A stretch of DNA of 64,000 nt from Lasioglossum baleicum (lineage: Eukaryota; Arthropoda; Insecta; Hymenoptera; Halictidae). The DNA lies in the NCBI RefSeq assembly GCF_051020765.1, contig NC_134932.1, forward strand, positions 12,524,001 through 12,588,000, given 5' to 3'. Positions 51,951-64,000 of this stretch are shown piece by piece; the first letter of the stretch is position 1; the number at the start of each line of letters is the position of its first letter. The translations under genes were made by a program, and so were the position numbers. The notes under the pieces were generated by a model. It was not told the origin of the DNA. It was given only the letters and a program-made list of their open reading frames with translations, and ran no database searches.

Positions 51951-52613
51951 CTGCGAAGACACGTTGCCCTAATTTAGCCGCACTGCGTCAGCGTACTCGC
52001 CGGTGATCGTCGCGATCCTGCGAGGAGTTCATAAAGATCTTCGGATTCCCTCTAACTCAGTGAGAGGAGTTCTACTGGTACGGAGATCGCTCTTGGAACA
52101 GGATCTTGTGTAGCACGCACGTGGTATGATAACAACTGAGCGTTATTTTCAGAATGGGACCTCGTTTTTGGAACATTCTGAATTTACAATCTGTGCGCGA
52201 CCTGTAATTTGTAAGGACCCGCACTTTCATTCATAATAGCAATGTTTGAAAGGGATGGATCAGTGTGGAAATTACCGTCATGCCGTTTTTTCAAAACGTA
52301 AATTCAATCTATAAATTCAAAAACGAAAAGTGCAGATAGATTCAAAAAAAGATAGAAAACAATTAAAAAAACACTGCACGTTACTCTTTCTAAAATAGTT
52401 AGACTGCGGATATTTATGCAGAATAATCTATCATGTTTAATCTATCAATTTTCAAGAATAGAAGTTCTTTTAACGTTCCTACTATTTAAAATTTCACGTA
52501 CCGAATTCTGTCAAGAATGCATAAAATACCGGTATAAAACCTAAATACAGAATATCTCAAAAAATCAGGACCCATTCTGGAAAAAATAAGGACCGTGTTA
52601 TAATACTACACGC

Positions 52614-52790
52614 ATACCTCGCATAGGATGCCGTTCTAAGAGCGATTTCCCCTCGTCGGTGAGAGGAATTTCGCGCGAGCGTAGCGCGAGTGTTCGACCG
52701 TGTGAAGGTGCGCAAGAGATCGCTATCGCGCTGGATATTGATACCGAACGCACGACACATCTGTCCAGGTCCATGGGCTCGCCCGGGGTG
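52614..52790 (-). pseudogene. Possible fragment of a 3-methyladenine DNA glycosylase (MPG/AAG)-like gene
   Basis: The minus-strand frame reads HGPGQMCRAFGIN (about 52738-52775) followed by DSDLL. This resembles the family signature around GPGKLCQALGI. No other MPG landmark (the ETEAY motif, the YVYxxYGM motif or the C-terminal RIGI) was found nearby. Downstream residues in this frame do not look like the family, and a TGA closes the frame at 52557. It could be a chance resemblance, a decayed fragment, or one exon of a gene whose other exons I missed. Confidence 0.3.
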
Positions 52791-54404
52791 TGAACGCAGT
52801 ATCCATTTGCGAATTATCGCCTTGAGACTTATTCTATAAGCAGGTTTGAGTCAGAGAGTCTCTGGAGCGTTCCTGGGTTGCTCCTGGGAGCAGAGACGTT
52901 GAGAAAGGGACGTCGACTACTGTTGGGAGCCAAGGAGGTGATTGCGATTGGCTCTGGTTCTGCGGAACTAAAATTGCTAGATTGTTAGAAAATGTATTTG
53001 GTATCCTCGACTATCTGTTCTTGATTTTTTAAGGGACTATTAAATAACTATTATGTATAACTGTAGCTGAAGCGTTGAGTACTATGTTAAAGTGGGATCT
53101 AGGGACAAATCAAGCGAATTGTGTGTTTTTAGTCCCCCACTTCTCTTGTCAACTTTCCTGCTCCCAATAGTATACTTCGTTTGCCAAGTGGACGTGGTTT
53201 CGGCGCAGACGGAGCCAGGGCAGCGCCCCAGAGAGCAATCTGGCCCCTGGCCTGCTCTGAACGCTTCAACTTACATATTACATGCTAATCAAGCGACGTA
53301 TAAATAGTTTAAAGATTGAGCTTGAACGGTCGCGGGATCGATTTTGTACGCTTTTCGACGATGTTATAAAGCTGGACGTTCCTTGGATTTTGCTACCAAG
53401 CGATGGTTGGAAAGTATCTGTGCGGTGTGCGATATATGTATCTGTTAATTGAAATTTTAACTTTAGTTCCACAATATAATTTCACCACAAATGATCACTG
53501 ATACTCGGAGCGTTAATTAATCGAAGATCCTGCAAAAATTGTTCATAGGCTGAATTAAACAGATTATGATTTTTCATCATTCCGTTTGGATACTTTCCCC
53601 ACCAGATCTCCAGAAATCGTCCAAAGCGTAAAATCCCAAACCCGCGCAAAGATTTAAATAAATCCGCGGAACAATAACAATTATTCCCCGGCGCGCTAAT
53701 TCTACTCGTGTATTTACAATTAGCTTAATTACAGATACGACCGACGCGTAACACCTATACAAATGAAAAAAGAAAACGGAATTACAAAAGAACCGCGAAA
53801 TCAACGACACCAAGGACCGATCGATGTATCAAAATCTACGTTGATACTTTCCGATGCGCTTCTCCCTGGATTCTATAATCGCGGTATTTCAATCATCATA
53901 TTAATCGATTAAGAGATCGATTAAGGGTTGAGAGAACTAGTGCATCGCGCAAGCCACGGCCCGAGCTGTTCGCCAGACCTGAGATTGGACGTCGTGATTT
54001 TGGGTTAAAAATTACACAAGAACTTGTCGAGCAACGTGCGCGTATTTCGATGCATGTGGGGACCACTAGCTGAGCAGCCCTGTGGGGTATAACGCTAACG
54101 ATTAGGCTCGTATCCTTAATAGGAGTGATCCTGTTAGTAGCTGCATCCCTAACGGAATCGATCACGATGTTCCGGCCGACCTGCTCCGGCGGATCAGCTT
54201 CCGAGACAGTTGTTTCCGGTGACTAGTTTCGCGTGTGTACATATCGGCTTCGAATTGGTGCACGGGTCGTAGAACATCGTGTGTTTCTGCGTGGGAATCT
54301 GAAGGATCCTGTCGGTCTTCCATCGGCTGACTCGTGATCGACGCTCGTTTTCAGGATTCGTATCTCGGAGTTCTGGTTAAGGTGTGCGTCAGTCTCGTAT
54401 CCAT

Positions 54405-57400
54405 CTATTCGTCCTTCAACGACTTCGATCCGGACTTCATGTATACCCGTCGGTAGAAGTCGGAGAACAAGACGAAGAAGATCGTCGAGTGCAGAAGAAG
54501 AAGCGCTGCCACGAGCTTAGGGTAGCCGCAGTCGAACACCAGGGCTTGAGTGCTGTGCACGAACACCAGGAAGAACTGCACCTGTGGACAATTTTACAGA
54601 AATTATGCATTCCAGCTCTTGAGGGTGAGTCGATCTTTTTCCATTTTACATCGCTGTCTGTGAAGACGTTCTTCAAGAAATCACAAAAAATTTATTCCTC
54701 TCGAGTAATAAGTCAGAAATTTGATTCAGCATTCTTCGGTCAAGTTTAACTTTTCGTTTGACGATAGAAGGGTTAAAATGTTAATAAAAGGAGGGACAGC
54801 GCAGGTTTGGCGATAGCTTTTCCCGCTCGTAATTAAATGAAACACCGTTTGGCAACTGGCGCGGCGCGCGGCGACTTCGAGCCTGGTCACGTGGCTCTCC
54901 AGCTGCATTAGAGGTGCAACGTGTCGCAACCCGAAATCGTGTCACGAAGATACGCACACGGATACATATCGGCGCGGCGCAAGACAGACGAATTAATGGA
55001 GTACGGATTGTAGGCGATCGCGGCAATGACGCAAGGATCATCGAGGATCATTTTGCATAGCCGGCTACAGAATTCTGCCTAGAGATCTGGCGCAACGCAG
55101 TCATTTCGATCGATTTTAATCGCGCGCGAAGTGAAATTCTCGTTGCGTAGCATAGCCGAAGACGTGTAATTTCGTACGAGCGCGAAATCAAACCGGCGCG
55201 AACCGAACAAAGAGCCGCCAAAACCTGCCCGTCGCGGTCGCGTCGTCCGGTAAAAGGCAAAGCCGCTCATAATTCGACTGTATTCGATCAGGCCAACTCG
55301 TTCGCTCTACATCGGCCCAACATCTGCGCCTCGACATTCTCCATTGTCGATTTTCACACAAATCGCCGAAAAATAATCATTTTCGCAATGATCGCACCAT
55401 TTGGAAATTGTTGTAGGAATTATTTGAGCTTGTTACGAGCTTTGCAGCAACTGGAGATTGTTTATTAACCCTTTGCACGCCTTTGTCGAGTGTGACTCGA
55501 CATCAGAGAAAGAAAAGTGTAAATAACACGGTTTCAGTTAAAATTTGTTGGCAACAAATTTGAAAAATAATTCGGAAAATACGAATAAATATTCGTAGCG
55601 TCCATCGAAACCATTGAATTTATTAAGCTTCGAAACAACAATGTTTCCTGGCGGAGAATCACTTTTGCAATTTCTACAATTGCTAGGCAAAGAGTACGAA
55701 GTGGGTTATCCTAATTTGCTAATTGTCCGTTAAAGAGCCGAAGGCGTCGAGTCTCCCGAGCTTCAAGGTAAATCGTCGCGTCCCCACGAAATCACCTTTC
55801 GAACTTTTCTAATCCCGCGTAATGGGAAAATAATAAACTGCCCGTGGCACTCGTGAAAGCAATAGCACCTGTTCGAAAGGTGATGTTCTTCGAAGCGGTT
55901 GCGGAACGTCGAAGGTGTACAGCCTCGGGAGGACGTCTCGATAGAATGCGACACAGCCTGCAACCACGTAAAACAATATCCGCGAATGAACAGCCTAAGT
56001 AGTCTCACATTGAGCAGTCGTTTCGCAAGCGAAGTATGAAAGTTTGCAAAATTTAGTAAAAAATTCTCCGGATTCCCTAGGAGTTACGGTAACACTTGGC
56101 TATCCGTAATTTTTATCTATCCCCTCTACATCGTTTGCTCGATACAAAGAACGTTCTCCACGAATGTGTAACGCGAGTTCCCGAGGTTCTTGGGAAATAT
56201 TGGTTACCTCAGAGAAATTAAAAATTATGTAGAATGATCAGGACGTATTTGTCAATTACCGGATGCAGTCTTGGCTGGAGGCAACAGGAACGGTATTTTT
56301 ATAGCAACTTATCTTGGAACGTACTATTAGTACACAGAGTTGCTTGGCGCCTTTCGGCGCAGGTGTCTTTCAGCTATCTTTCCGCCTTAGTCGGGCAATT
56401 ATTTTGTCAATACGTCGTCGATCGCGTTAATTGGTATTAGAATGAAAATGTACACGAGGGTCAGACTCGCTGTTTCAATGCAAGAATGTCTGGAACGTTT
56501 AATGCTGATTACCTAGCGAGACACGATTATTAGGGATGACTCGACTCAAATGCTTAAATTTCAAGGAAATCGCAGAGAGAAACTAACAGGAACAAAAGTG
56601 GAAGAATCAGAAAAAAGTTCTCTATGTAACTCTTTGTACACAGAAAATCCTAATTCTACAATTAAGAACCATAAGATCCTATACAGAAGCAAGACCAACT
56701 CGCTGACTCTAGGCACCCGACTGTGACACACTTGTGGCCAAGACCAAGGTGTTGCTACCGTGTTTCCCGTATGTCTAAAGATCAACAAGTTCAGCGTTGC
56801 AACAAAATCGGCCGAGCGAAATCGCATCGAGCAGAAGGTTGAGCTGCTCTTGACTTTCCGTGTCAGCTTCGCGCAGCTATTAGCTGCGTTTGGTGCCCTT
56901 TCAGAGGTCGATGACGATGATCTCGTGGTACCGTCTCTCCAGCATACATGTAGGTGAGGCTTCGCAGGTATGCGTCCGCTGTCATGGTACCGTCGACAAC
57001 ATGGCAGTGAGCTACACGGCATATCGGAATGCCAAATTGTTGCGCCACTGTGCCGCGCGCGACGTAGTTAGCTAAAGCGAGTCGCCTGCAATTGCCTAAC
57101 TAACGGTGCACTTTTCACTTTCCCTAACCCCTACCCAAGACCCACGAGCCGCCGTGAAATTTCGTCCAGCCTGTGCTCCAGTGGACACCGACGGCCCAGA
57201 ATCCGCCGTGGGAGACGGCGAACGCCCGGATCTATGGATCTGGTTCCTTCCTACGTACCTCGGCCTTGCCACCGTGGTCAAAGAAAACACGAACCCTCAG
57301 CTTGTGTACGCCTAACGCGGTTTATGATCCCCGAAGGCTCCAAACACAACAGATACCATTCAAATAGACGGCATTTAATGGCCGCTGTTGCAAGCACGCT

Positions 57401-60400
57401 ACCCATTTCACTGATCAGGGGTTACACTCGGTTTGAAACTTTGATTATAAAGGCTAGAAACCTGTTTTTTGCAACCAACATTGAATTTTTTGAGCTTCGA
57501 AAGACGAAATTCAGAAATTCGAAGAAATTAGACCACACAAGTTTTACGATTGTATCTCAAAGCAACGATCGAATCTCGAATCTCAAGCGAGGCCATCAAC
57601 ATCATCCTCAAGGCATCGATTGATCCGCAAGCGGTCCATTTACGAGGAAAGACAGATCCACCTATAAAACGTTACAAAATGGCATGAAGTTCCAAAGCAG
57701 TATTAGTTAGGCCATAAGTATTTTCGCCTGCGAAACCCGCGTTCCGCTTGAAAATTGTACTCGCTGCAATCGGTGCGTTTGGTGCAGCGTAGATGCACCC
57801 CAGGTTCAACTGTATGTATGTATACATAATGTATACAGGTCCCAGGACGGTTCGCTTTCATCGATACGGATTGGTTGTTCGGTTGCGGGGCTGGTTCCGC
57901 GAGTCTATTCGGGAACGAGCACAGCTCATTGTGCAAGAAGAAGGTATCGCGAATCTCGCCTCGCGAAAAACTATTCGCTCACGGTGTGTGCTTCGGTGTG
58001 CACTGCTTGTTGCCACACGGCGATCTTTAGTCACGTGTAGCTACATACGCGAACGAACCCGCTGGCCAGATCTGGTTTCGGTGATTAAAATTTATCCGCG
58101 TTAGCGGACCAAGCCTTTCTGTTCCCCTCCGCGCGCGTCCCTTGCTGACGTGCGCCACGTTTTTCCAAGCCTCCTGCGATTTTTCGCGATGAATGTGCCA
58201 CCATTGCGATCTGCAGCTTTCTTTTTTACTTTTTTTCCACGGCGTTTTTTCCCCCGCTTTAGCGCGCAATCATTTTATTGTCTACTGTTTTTCCGATTTG
58301 TTTGATACTGCTTCGTGGAATCATCCGAAAATTCGTTGATTCTTTCATCGAATTGGGTTGCTCTTTCTCGAGTGAATGTAAGAATCGATGGAGGAGAATG
58401 TTGCATCGTGCACGGTGATCCTCTCATTTTCTTTTCCTCATCGTCCTACATCTCTTTTATCCGTTTCCGTAAATACTTTCTCGAGGCTTTTTTTTAGAAA
58501 TCCCATAATAAAAACGGGGTTTTTTCCTGTTTAGACGCCCAAAGCGATTTCTAACTAATCCAACTAATCCGATCATTTATAAACAAACCTAACTTTAAAG
58601 ATCAGCTTATCGGTAATACCGATATTTTCGAAAATTGCGCCGATGCGCCTGGAATACGCAACTACACCTGTCTCCTGTCTCACCTGGAAAGTTCATCTAG
58701 CTTCGATGAGATCGTACGTTACTGCCATCTAGCGATAAACTGCACACGGTAAAAATGATTACAGTTTCCTGTTTGCATAAATAAAATTCATTTAATGCTC
58801 CGATAACGAATGCTCGTAAACAATAGCGAAAATGTTGCATATATCTTGGGAAGTTTCTCTCGAATAGCTCAGGATTTATGGAACTTTTATGCAACGGATA
58901 ATCGAACCGTTAGTTCGTTTTCACTTCTTACTGAAGCGTATGGAGGAGAATCATGCTTCAGGGGCGTCTGGACATCGACGACGAGTCAGAGGGGATTTCG
59001 TCGAAATCTGGACTAAGAACCAACGAAAATTTCTTCTGCAACACATGCTCCAAGAAATCGCAGGTTTAAAAGAGACCTCGTTGCGTTTACTTCTCTTCTT
59101 CCGAATTTCTCTATCAAGGATCCTCCCACAAGACAATAAATTTTCATCGGAGCATGACCAGAATGCTTCGGAGACGATTAATCTTCCCCCGATAGAATCT
59201 TCGCACAATTAACCTGACTCGGACGATACACAGATGATCGTCTAATTGCGATCAACGAGTTACCCTCGTTAAGCGATAGGATCTACGCCCGTAATAGATG
59301 GATAGCGATCGCGTGGTTCGTTAGTTCCGCCACAGAAATGTTGCAAAAAGCCTACAAAAAACCGGGACCGTCTGAAGCGGCAAGAAAAATCGAAGCCGTT
59401 CCCTCGTGGCCGATGAAAGCTGTTGCTCGTTTTTCGTTTCAGAACCATTTCTTGTCTCGACAACATGGCCGCCGGCTAGAAGCAGAACCTAAACGCTCGC
59501 GAAAATTATTTGGCAACTCTCCGAGCTCATTCTTCAACTTCTCGAATTTTAATTGATTATTTCAGCCAGATTTTTATGCAACTGTGAGCAACATTTTGAA
59601 ACGATGAGAAATTTAATGATTTTGTACGAAGGTCCTAAGTACACAACAAACGGTTGAGGATGCAGCTGTGAAAGAAAAAATTGTCGAATTTATTATAAAT
59701 GTTTATTGGCGATGAACCTACCAGCTGCACAGTGGTCAAGTGTTTCTTCCACCACAAATATTTTTGGTACTCGGGTCCCATCGCGGACACCATGTAGTAC
59801 AGGTACATAATCACGTGGACAGCGTTGTTAATCAGGTTACCCAGGGTTCCATGGCCTCCCGCGATAAACTTCACGCAGATCCATGTCTCCAGGGGTGTCA
59901 GGGAGTGGTGGTACAGGTGCAAGAAGGTCACTTGGCTGTCTTTCTTGCGCAGGATAAAGAATATCTGCAATTTCAATAAGAAAGATAATCGTAGAGTTCC
60001 TACAAATCATTGAGTAAGCATAGCTTTTACGACTATGGTTATTCGTTTCTCGATTTTTTTAAACACATTTTCTTAAGCTTTTGTCAACGTGTGACATAGA
60101 AATCAACATTTCTCGAACAGTGCATTTCCGTGCAATAAAACGAATAGCGTAAATTACAATTTAGAATGTCGCCTTACAAAACGCGGCAAAAACCCGGTGT
60201 TTCCCAGCTCCGTGGTCAAACGGAGCATAGAAATTGGTACTCGAGAGAAATTGGTAAGCGAGAAGCGATTGTGCAGCAAACACAGACGAGGTAAAAGTGA
60301 AACAGCTTCTCGGCAGAACGAGGTGGTGCCCGTTGCCGAAATCGCGTCGTTTCTGCTTCGCTGGTCGGAGTTTCGTCGATAAAACTCGGAAAATCGGGGC

Positions 60401-60620
60401 CGAAAAACTTTTCCAACGCGGTTTTCGCAATTACGATCGGCAATCGCTCGGACAGATGTTTGTCGCCTTCAGTGGTGCTTACCGTGTCTGCGAATTCCGT
60501 GAATTTGCTAATGAAGTACCACCAGCAAAGGTTCGCCATTCGCAAAGCCGACGGGTTGTGCGAGTAGTCCACTGGTTGACACTTGTAGCTGTAATCGAGC
60601 AGCCAGCCGGACATCAGGTG
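54405..60620 (-). CDS. ELOVL-type very long chain fatty acid elongase, 3' three coding exons (5' end missing)
   Basis: Condensing enzyme (3-ketoacyl-CoA synthase) of microsomal fatty-acid elongation, a multi-pass ER membrane protein. Exons, 5' to 3': 60483-60620, 59722-59964, 54405-54581. All junctions are phase 0. They encode 185 residues ending in SLKDE and a TAG at 54405. ELOVL signatures are all present: KFTEFADT, the HLYHHS histidine box, NNAVHVIMYLYY, and TTVQLVQF across the last splice. Full proteins are about 270-330 residues, so roughly the first 80-130 residues (N-terminal helix and the NRKPF-like region) are not in these exons. I found no upstream exon between 60621 and 64000, so the 5' exons are either beyond the window or too short to recognise. 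The sequence resembles the insect ELOVL1/7-like clade, but the exact orthologue is not decidable here. Confidence 0.95.
54582..59721 (-). other. Large ELOVL intron between its last two coding exons (5,140 bp)
   Basis: The donor GTAGGT is at the 59721 side and the acceptor follows a TTGTCCACAG tract at 54582. Several CpG-rich patches (54.8-55.3 kb, 56.7-57.3 kb, 57.9-58.3 kb) carry overlapping open frames on both strands without recognisable domains. Confidence 0.7.
55466..55502. repeat. Dispersed TTAACCC...TCGAGT-ACTCGA hairpin motif, copy 1 (ELOVL intron)
   Basis: ATTAACCCTTTGCACGCC is followed by TGTCGAGTGTGACTCGACA (55484-55502), a perfect 8-bp stem with a 3-nt loop. A similar order occurs in tweek intron 37, so this looks like the end of a dispersed repeat family. 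Confidence 0.5.
59965..60482 (-). other. ELOVL intron between the KFTEFADT exon and the histidine-box exon
   Basis: 518 bp with donor GTAAGC and acceptor TTGCAG. The 132-codon minus-strand frame across it is read-through from the upstream exon. Confidence 0.8.
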
Positions 60621-63600
60621 CTGAAAATAAGTTCGTCATCAATTCTGAAATTCTTTAGAGGTACTATTTTCCTAGAGCTGTTTGTTAAGAATGTATTCTC
60701 ACTTTTGACGTTCTCCTACTTGAGTAATATTTGAGTAACGATCCGATAATAACTCATTTGCAAACTCAGTCACTCGGTTAGCGAATACGCGCAAATTGCG
60801 AGAGAGCTACCTGCTACATTATGCTAACTGTTATGGACAGAAGTTAGCGCCACAATTACTGGATCGGACTTATCGAGAACTGGAAGCTTCCGAAACACAG
60901 ACGACTCTTGGGGGTTGAAACATCCCCCAAAAATCCAAATTCTTGTACTAAAATTTCCTATGAAATTACCTATATCCATTGTCCTCAAACAATAGATCAA
61001 AAAGTATTTCAGAAAACTGGTGCTTGCTCGCTTTAAAAATTATTGAAAAATATTTGAATTGATTCCTGACTTGGATTGACTTTCTTCGAGAAATCGGTAG
61101 GTTGCGCCAGATAGATCGTGCTATAGTTACGCGTCGGGATCCCTTCACCGAATGTCCGGCCAATTATCGAGCAAACAAACGTTACATCCTTCTGCAACGC
61201 GTCTCGCAAAAAGAGCTAGGTTGGATGGGGAAACGCGTAGGTTCGGCGAAAAATGTGCGCACGTACGAAAGCATGGTTGCGAAAGTCCTTTAGAGCTAAA
61301 AGCGCCGTGGTTTTCCGTCGGAGTCGTTCGCACGAAGCAATTCGAAATTTGTAAAGGCGTTGAGCCACCGACGTTGTTGCGTACGGTGTTGCATCGGACG
61401 CGAGCAACAGGGGGTGCGAAAACTGCGGCGAAACTTTCCAAGATGCTTGTTATTGCGGAAAGAGGAGAGCGCGAAAGAAGCGAGGCTTTCGAGTCGCAAT
61501 TGCACAATCGATTTGTACACTCCCGGATCGTTAAAGGCGAAACCATCCTGTTTTCGACTTTCCGCAGAACCGATTGCAAGTCGTTCGCTGCACCCTGCAC
61601 CGTACGCCGCGCCGCGCATGCAACTGACCTTTCCACTGTTTCGACCGACACTACATTGCATATTGCAATCGATCTGCAATTTTGCAAAATCAAAAAGTAA
61701 AATGAAGTTGCAACGTGTAATCGGTTCGTCGAAAATCGTTTGTGTGCCAGGCGAATCTCCGGTTTCAAGGTCGTCCGTCGTACCCAGAAGAAAAGAGAAA
61801 CCGCTGGACCAATATACACGGTGAACGACCGACTTTTCGAACTGTTCCGAACAGTTACCAAAGATCTTGTGTTTATCATCCGTTGTCCTAAGTGGCTACC
61901 TTGAACCACTATTCACCTGACTCGAGCGGACTTGGCTCACTTTCGACTGGATCCGCTTGAACCCGTTTGCGAAACGCGTCGCGTCGTTTCGATTCGACTA
62001 GCCGGCTTCTGCCATTATGGCAGTGACTGTCGTCGTTGATATTTTCCGATAATGCTGACATTTACTCCGAGCAGCGTTCGCTGTACTTCGAAGCACTCCC
62101 CCCGGCTATCCACTATCTCCGAAAGTCAAATAAAACACGTTTCCAAACTGTCGTTACTGGACTGCGAATCTTTATGCTAAATAAAAGTTGCATAAATCGT
62201 ACGACGTGGGAGTCAAATAGAAATGTCATTCCTTCTCTAATGATCTTGATATTTTGAAATTCTCTTGATTTCTCTGCTGTGTCAAGTTGCTCTTACTCGC
62301 TTTTGTCGTAAATCGCATAAAATCTGAAAAATGCAGTCCAGTTTCGATTCGAAATCGCGCCTCGATTCGAGATCACGTTTAGCTATCTATAAAATACGAG
62401 ATTATGAAAAATATGAGAATAAATTATGAAAGCTTCGTCTTCTAGAACACCGTAGAATCGCATTCCAGCTTCCGCGAGCTTCTTTACTTTCGTTAGACAT
62501 TGACACATTTGTCAATTTGGACTTTCGAGCTAACGTGAGTCCTATTAACGAGCTACTCCATTAAGGTCTGCCATTGCGCAAACGTAACGAATCATTTTCA
62601 ATTTTGCTCGGTCAATCTGCACCATCGAACACCTCTCTCAATTTCTTAACGCTACCGTTGCGAAAAGAAATTCCACGGGTTTGCTTAACAATCACCGTTT
62701 CTGCGAGTCTAAACCAGTTCGTTCACCATCTTCCAACTTTTCACGGCGCACCAACGAGTAATGCCGACCGAAAACCTATGCCACATAAAAAAAGACTTCG
62801 AAATTTTTTTTAAACGATGATCCCAAGTTAGCTGTAAATAATAATCGTTGGGAAGTATTGTTTAACAGCGTTTAAATTCGTTTACTGTTAATTGTTAAAT
62901 TCCACAGGGATAAACTGGTAGATTGATCACGAATAATTTATGGAACGGTTAAAACCTTGTAATTTCGATTAAGAGAGATCGTCGAAAGATGAGAAACGAT
63001 TTTATGGAATTAGAAGCAAAATGAAATTTAAAATTCGTTCAGGAAATCTTCGTCCGATTATCAAACGCAAAGCTGCACGGTCCAGCGATTCCAGTGGAAG
63101 AAGGAAACTATGCATACTATGTATGTATACTAATACGTCGAGAGCACACGCGAGCTCACAACTCGATCATGCTACACCTGATCGTCACTATAACTCTCCT
63201 CGAGGCTCTAATAGCCGCCATCGGCGGGACGATTTGTCGTATTTCCGAACATGTCTGTTATGTCTCTTTGAACTATCGCTCTAAACCGCGCGATGCTGAT
63301 CGACAACTTGTTCCTGTTGGGAGTCGGCTACCGTACAGTCTGTAATAGCGCGAGTTTAACAAATGATGACTGTGAACGGAGCCGATTATTTACAAACCGA
63401 TGGGAAAGATATTTCTTCTTAGCCTGGGAAAATTCAGTTCGAATACGTTTATGAATGGGCGTGTTAAACTTGTGTGAAAGTGATTTTTGGGAAATGACCA
63501 TTTTTGGTTCCGAAAAAACATTAAAAATTCATTTATCATTTAGAAGTATACAGAATCAAGATTCATCTAAGGGTAATTCCTATAAGGCACGGATCACGAA

Positions 63601-64000
63601 TGAACGGATCCGTGTGACAAATAGCGAGATTCTGGAACGATGCCTGAATCGCCGAAAAAAAAAAATTAATTGCTTCTCGAAACATCCGAGTTGCTAAATA
63701 TAGCATGGTCTGCCATAGACTGCTCCGCGGACTTGCAAGATTACTCCGGGAACTTGAATTTCAACTTGAATCGGGCGATATGGCGTAGCTCGCGCCGTTT
63801 GTGAAATCTCTTTCTCTCTCTCTGTGTGTGTTTTTCATTGCCTACGCTTACCGTCGATAATTCTCTAATTGAACCGAGCAAATCATTAGCCAGATCCACG
63901 TCGCGAAAACTCGATCCGCATGCTTCTACGCGAGAAGAAAGAGCGAGCTACTTTCAACCAGAAACACAAGCAGACATCAGTCGCTGCTCCTCGATACTGG
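60621..64000. other. ELOVL upstream intron or flank, no exon recognised
   Basis: The exon at 60483-60620 begins at a clear acceptor, so transcribed sequence must continue upstream. The largest open frame (61145-61909 minus, 254 codons) is matched by 182- and 154-codon frames on the other strand, lies in CpG-rich sequence and has no ELOVL-like residues. A TC/GT microsatellite lies at about 63811-63832. Confidence 0.5.

Larger units (their letters stand above)
51239..54404. other. Convergent region between NDUFB7 and ELOVL stop codons
   Basis: Holds the two 3' UTRs, the GC-rich block at 51.6-52.1 kb and the possible glycosylase-like fragment at 52.6-52.8 kb, each listed separately. The remainder (52.1-52.55 and 52.8-54.4 kb) shows short open frames only, and I see no recognisable gene. 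Confidence 0.5.

Noticed and set aside
51539..52006. 155-codon plus-strand open frame downstream of NDUFB7
   Set aside because: It begins at a non-ATG codon, spans the NDUFB7-ELOVL convergent 3' region, is rich in Arg from CpG codons and resembles no family.
61145..61909. 254-codon minus-strand open frame, with 182- and 154-codon plus-strand frames over the same DNA
   Set aside because: Long frames on several strands at once reflect CpG-rich, stop-poor sequence. There is no domain, no ELOVL N-terminal motif and no splice support.
1..64000. CRISPR arrays, bacterial operons, prophage or integrated viral genes
   Set aside because: No regularly spaced direct repeats, no bacterial-type gene packing and no recognisable viral or transposase protein in any frame examined.

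Overview
This window is eukaryotic nuclear DNA from an insect. Short GT-AG introns (mostly 60-150 bp), AT-rich but CpG-containing spacers and the insect-like protein sequences suggest a hymenopteran, probably a bee. That assignment is inference, not proof. There are no bacterial, phage or CRISPR features.

Layout. Positions 1-24.7 kb hold no protein gene I can support. This part contains a MITE-like element with perfect 50-bp inverted repeats (13565-13927), a diverged relative of it (about 7903-8180), several simple repeats and one pre-miRNA-like hairpin (22807-22889). From 47552 down to 24721 on the minus strand lies a complete gene for the giant bridge-like lipid transfer protein BLTP1 (Drosophila tweek, human KIAA1109/FSA). 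I could join 48 coding exons with agreeing reading phase at every junction, giving 5,033 residues. About 1.3 kb upstream, in divergent orientation, is the U2 snRNP A' gene (48839-49931, 4 exons). The complex I subunit NDUFB7 follows (50627-51238, 3 exons). Convergent to it on the minus strand are the last three coding exons of an ELOVL fatty-acid elongase (54405-60620), whose 5' exons lie beyond the right edge or were not recognised. Between NDUFB7 and ELOVL is a GC-rich stretch with a minus-strand poly(A) signal, an open putative exon and a short match to the 3-methyladenine DNA glycosylase signature.

How the genes work together. U2A' (splicing) and NDUFB7 (respiration) are compact housekeeping genes. 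tweek/BLTP1 moves phospholipid between membranes at ER contact sites, and ELOVL makes very-long-chain acyl-CoA in the ER. The last two share lipid biology, but nothing in the sequence shows co-regulation. The strongest regulatory inference is the shared spacer between tweek and U2A', which must carry both promoters.

I did not find a convincing new multi-gene system. The best leads are the MITE family with 50-bp inverted repeats, the pre-miRNA-like hairpin downstream of tweek, and the unexplained GC-rich segment at 51.6-52.8 kb.
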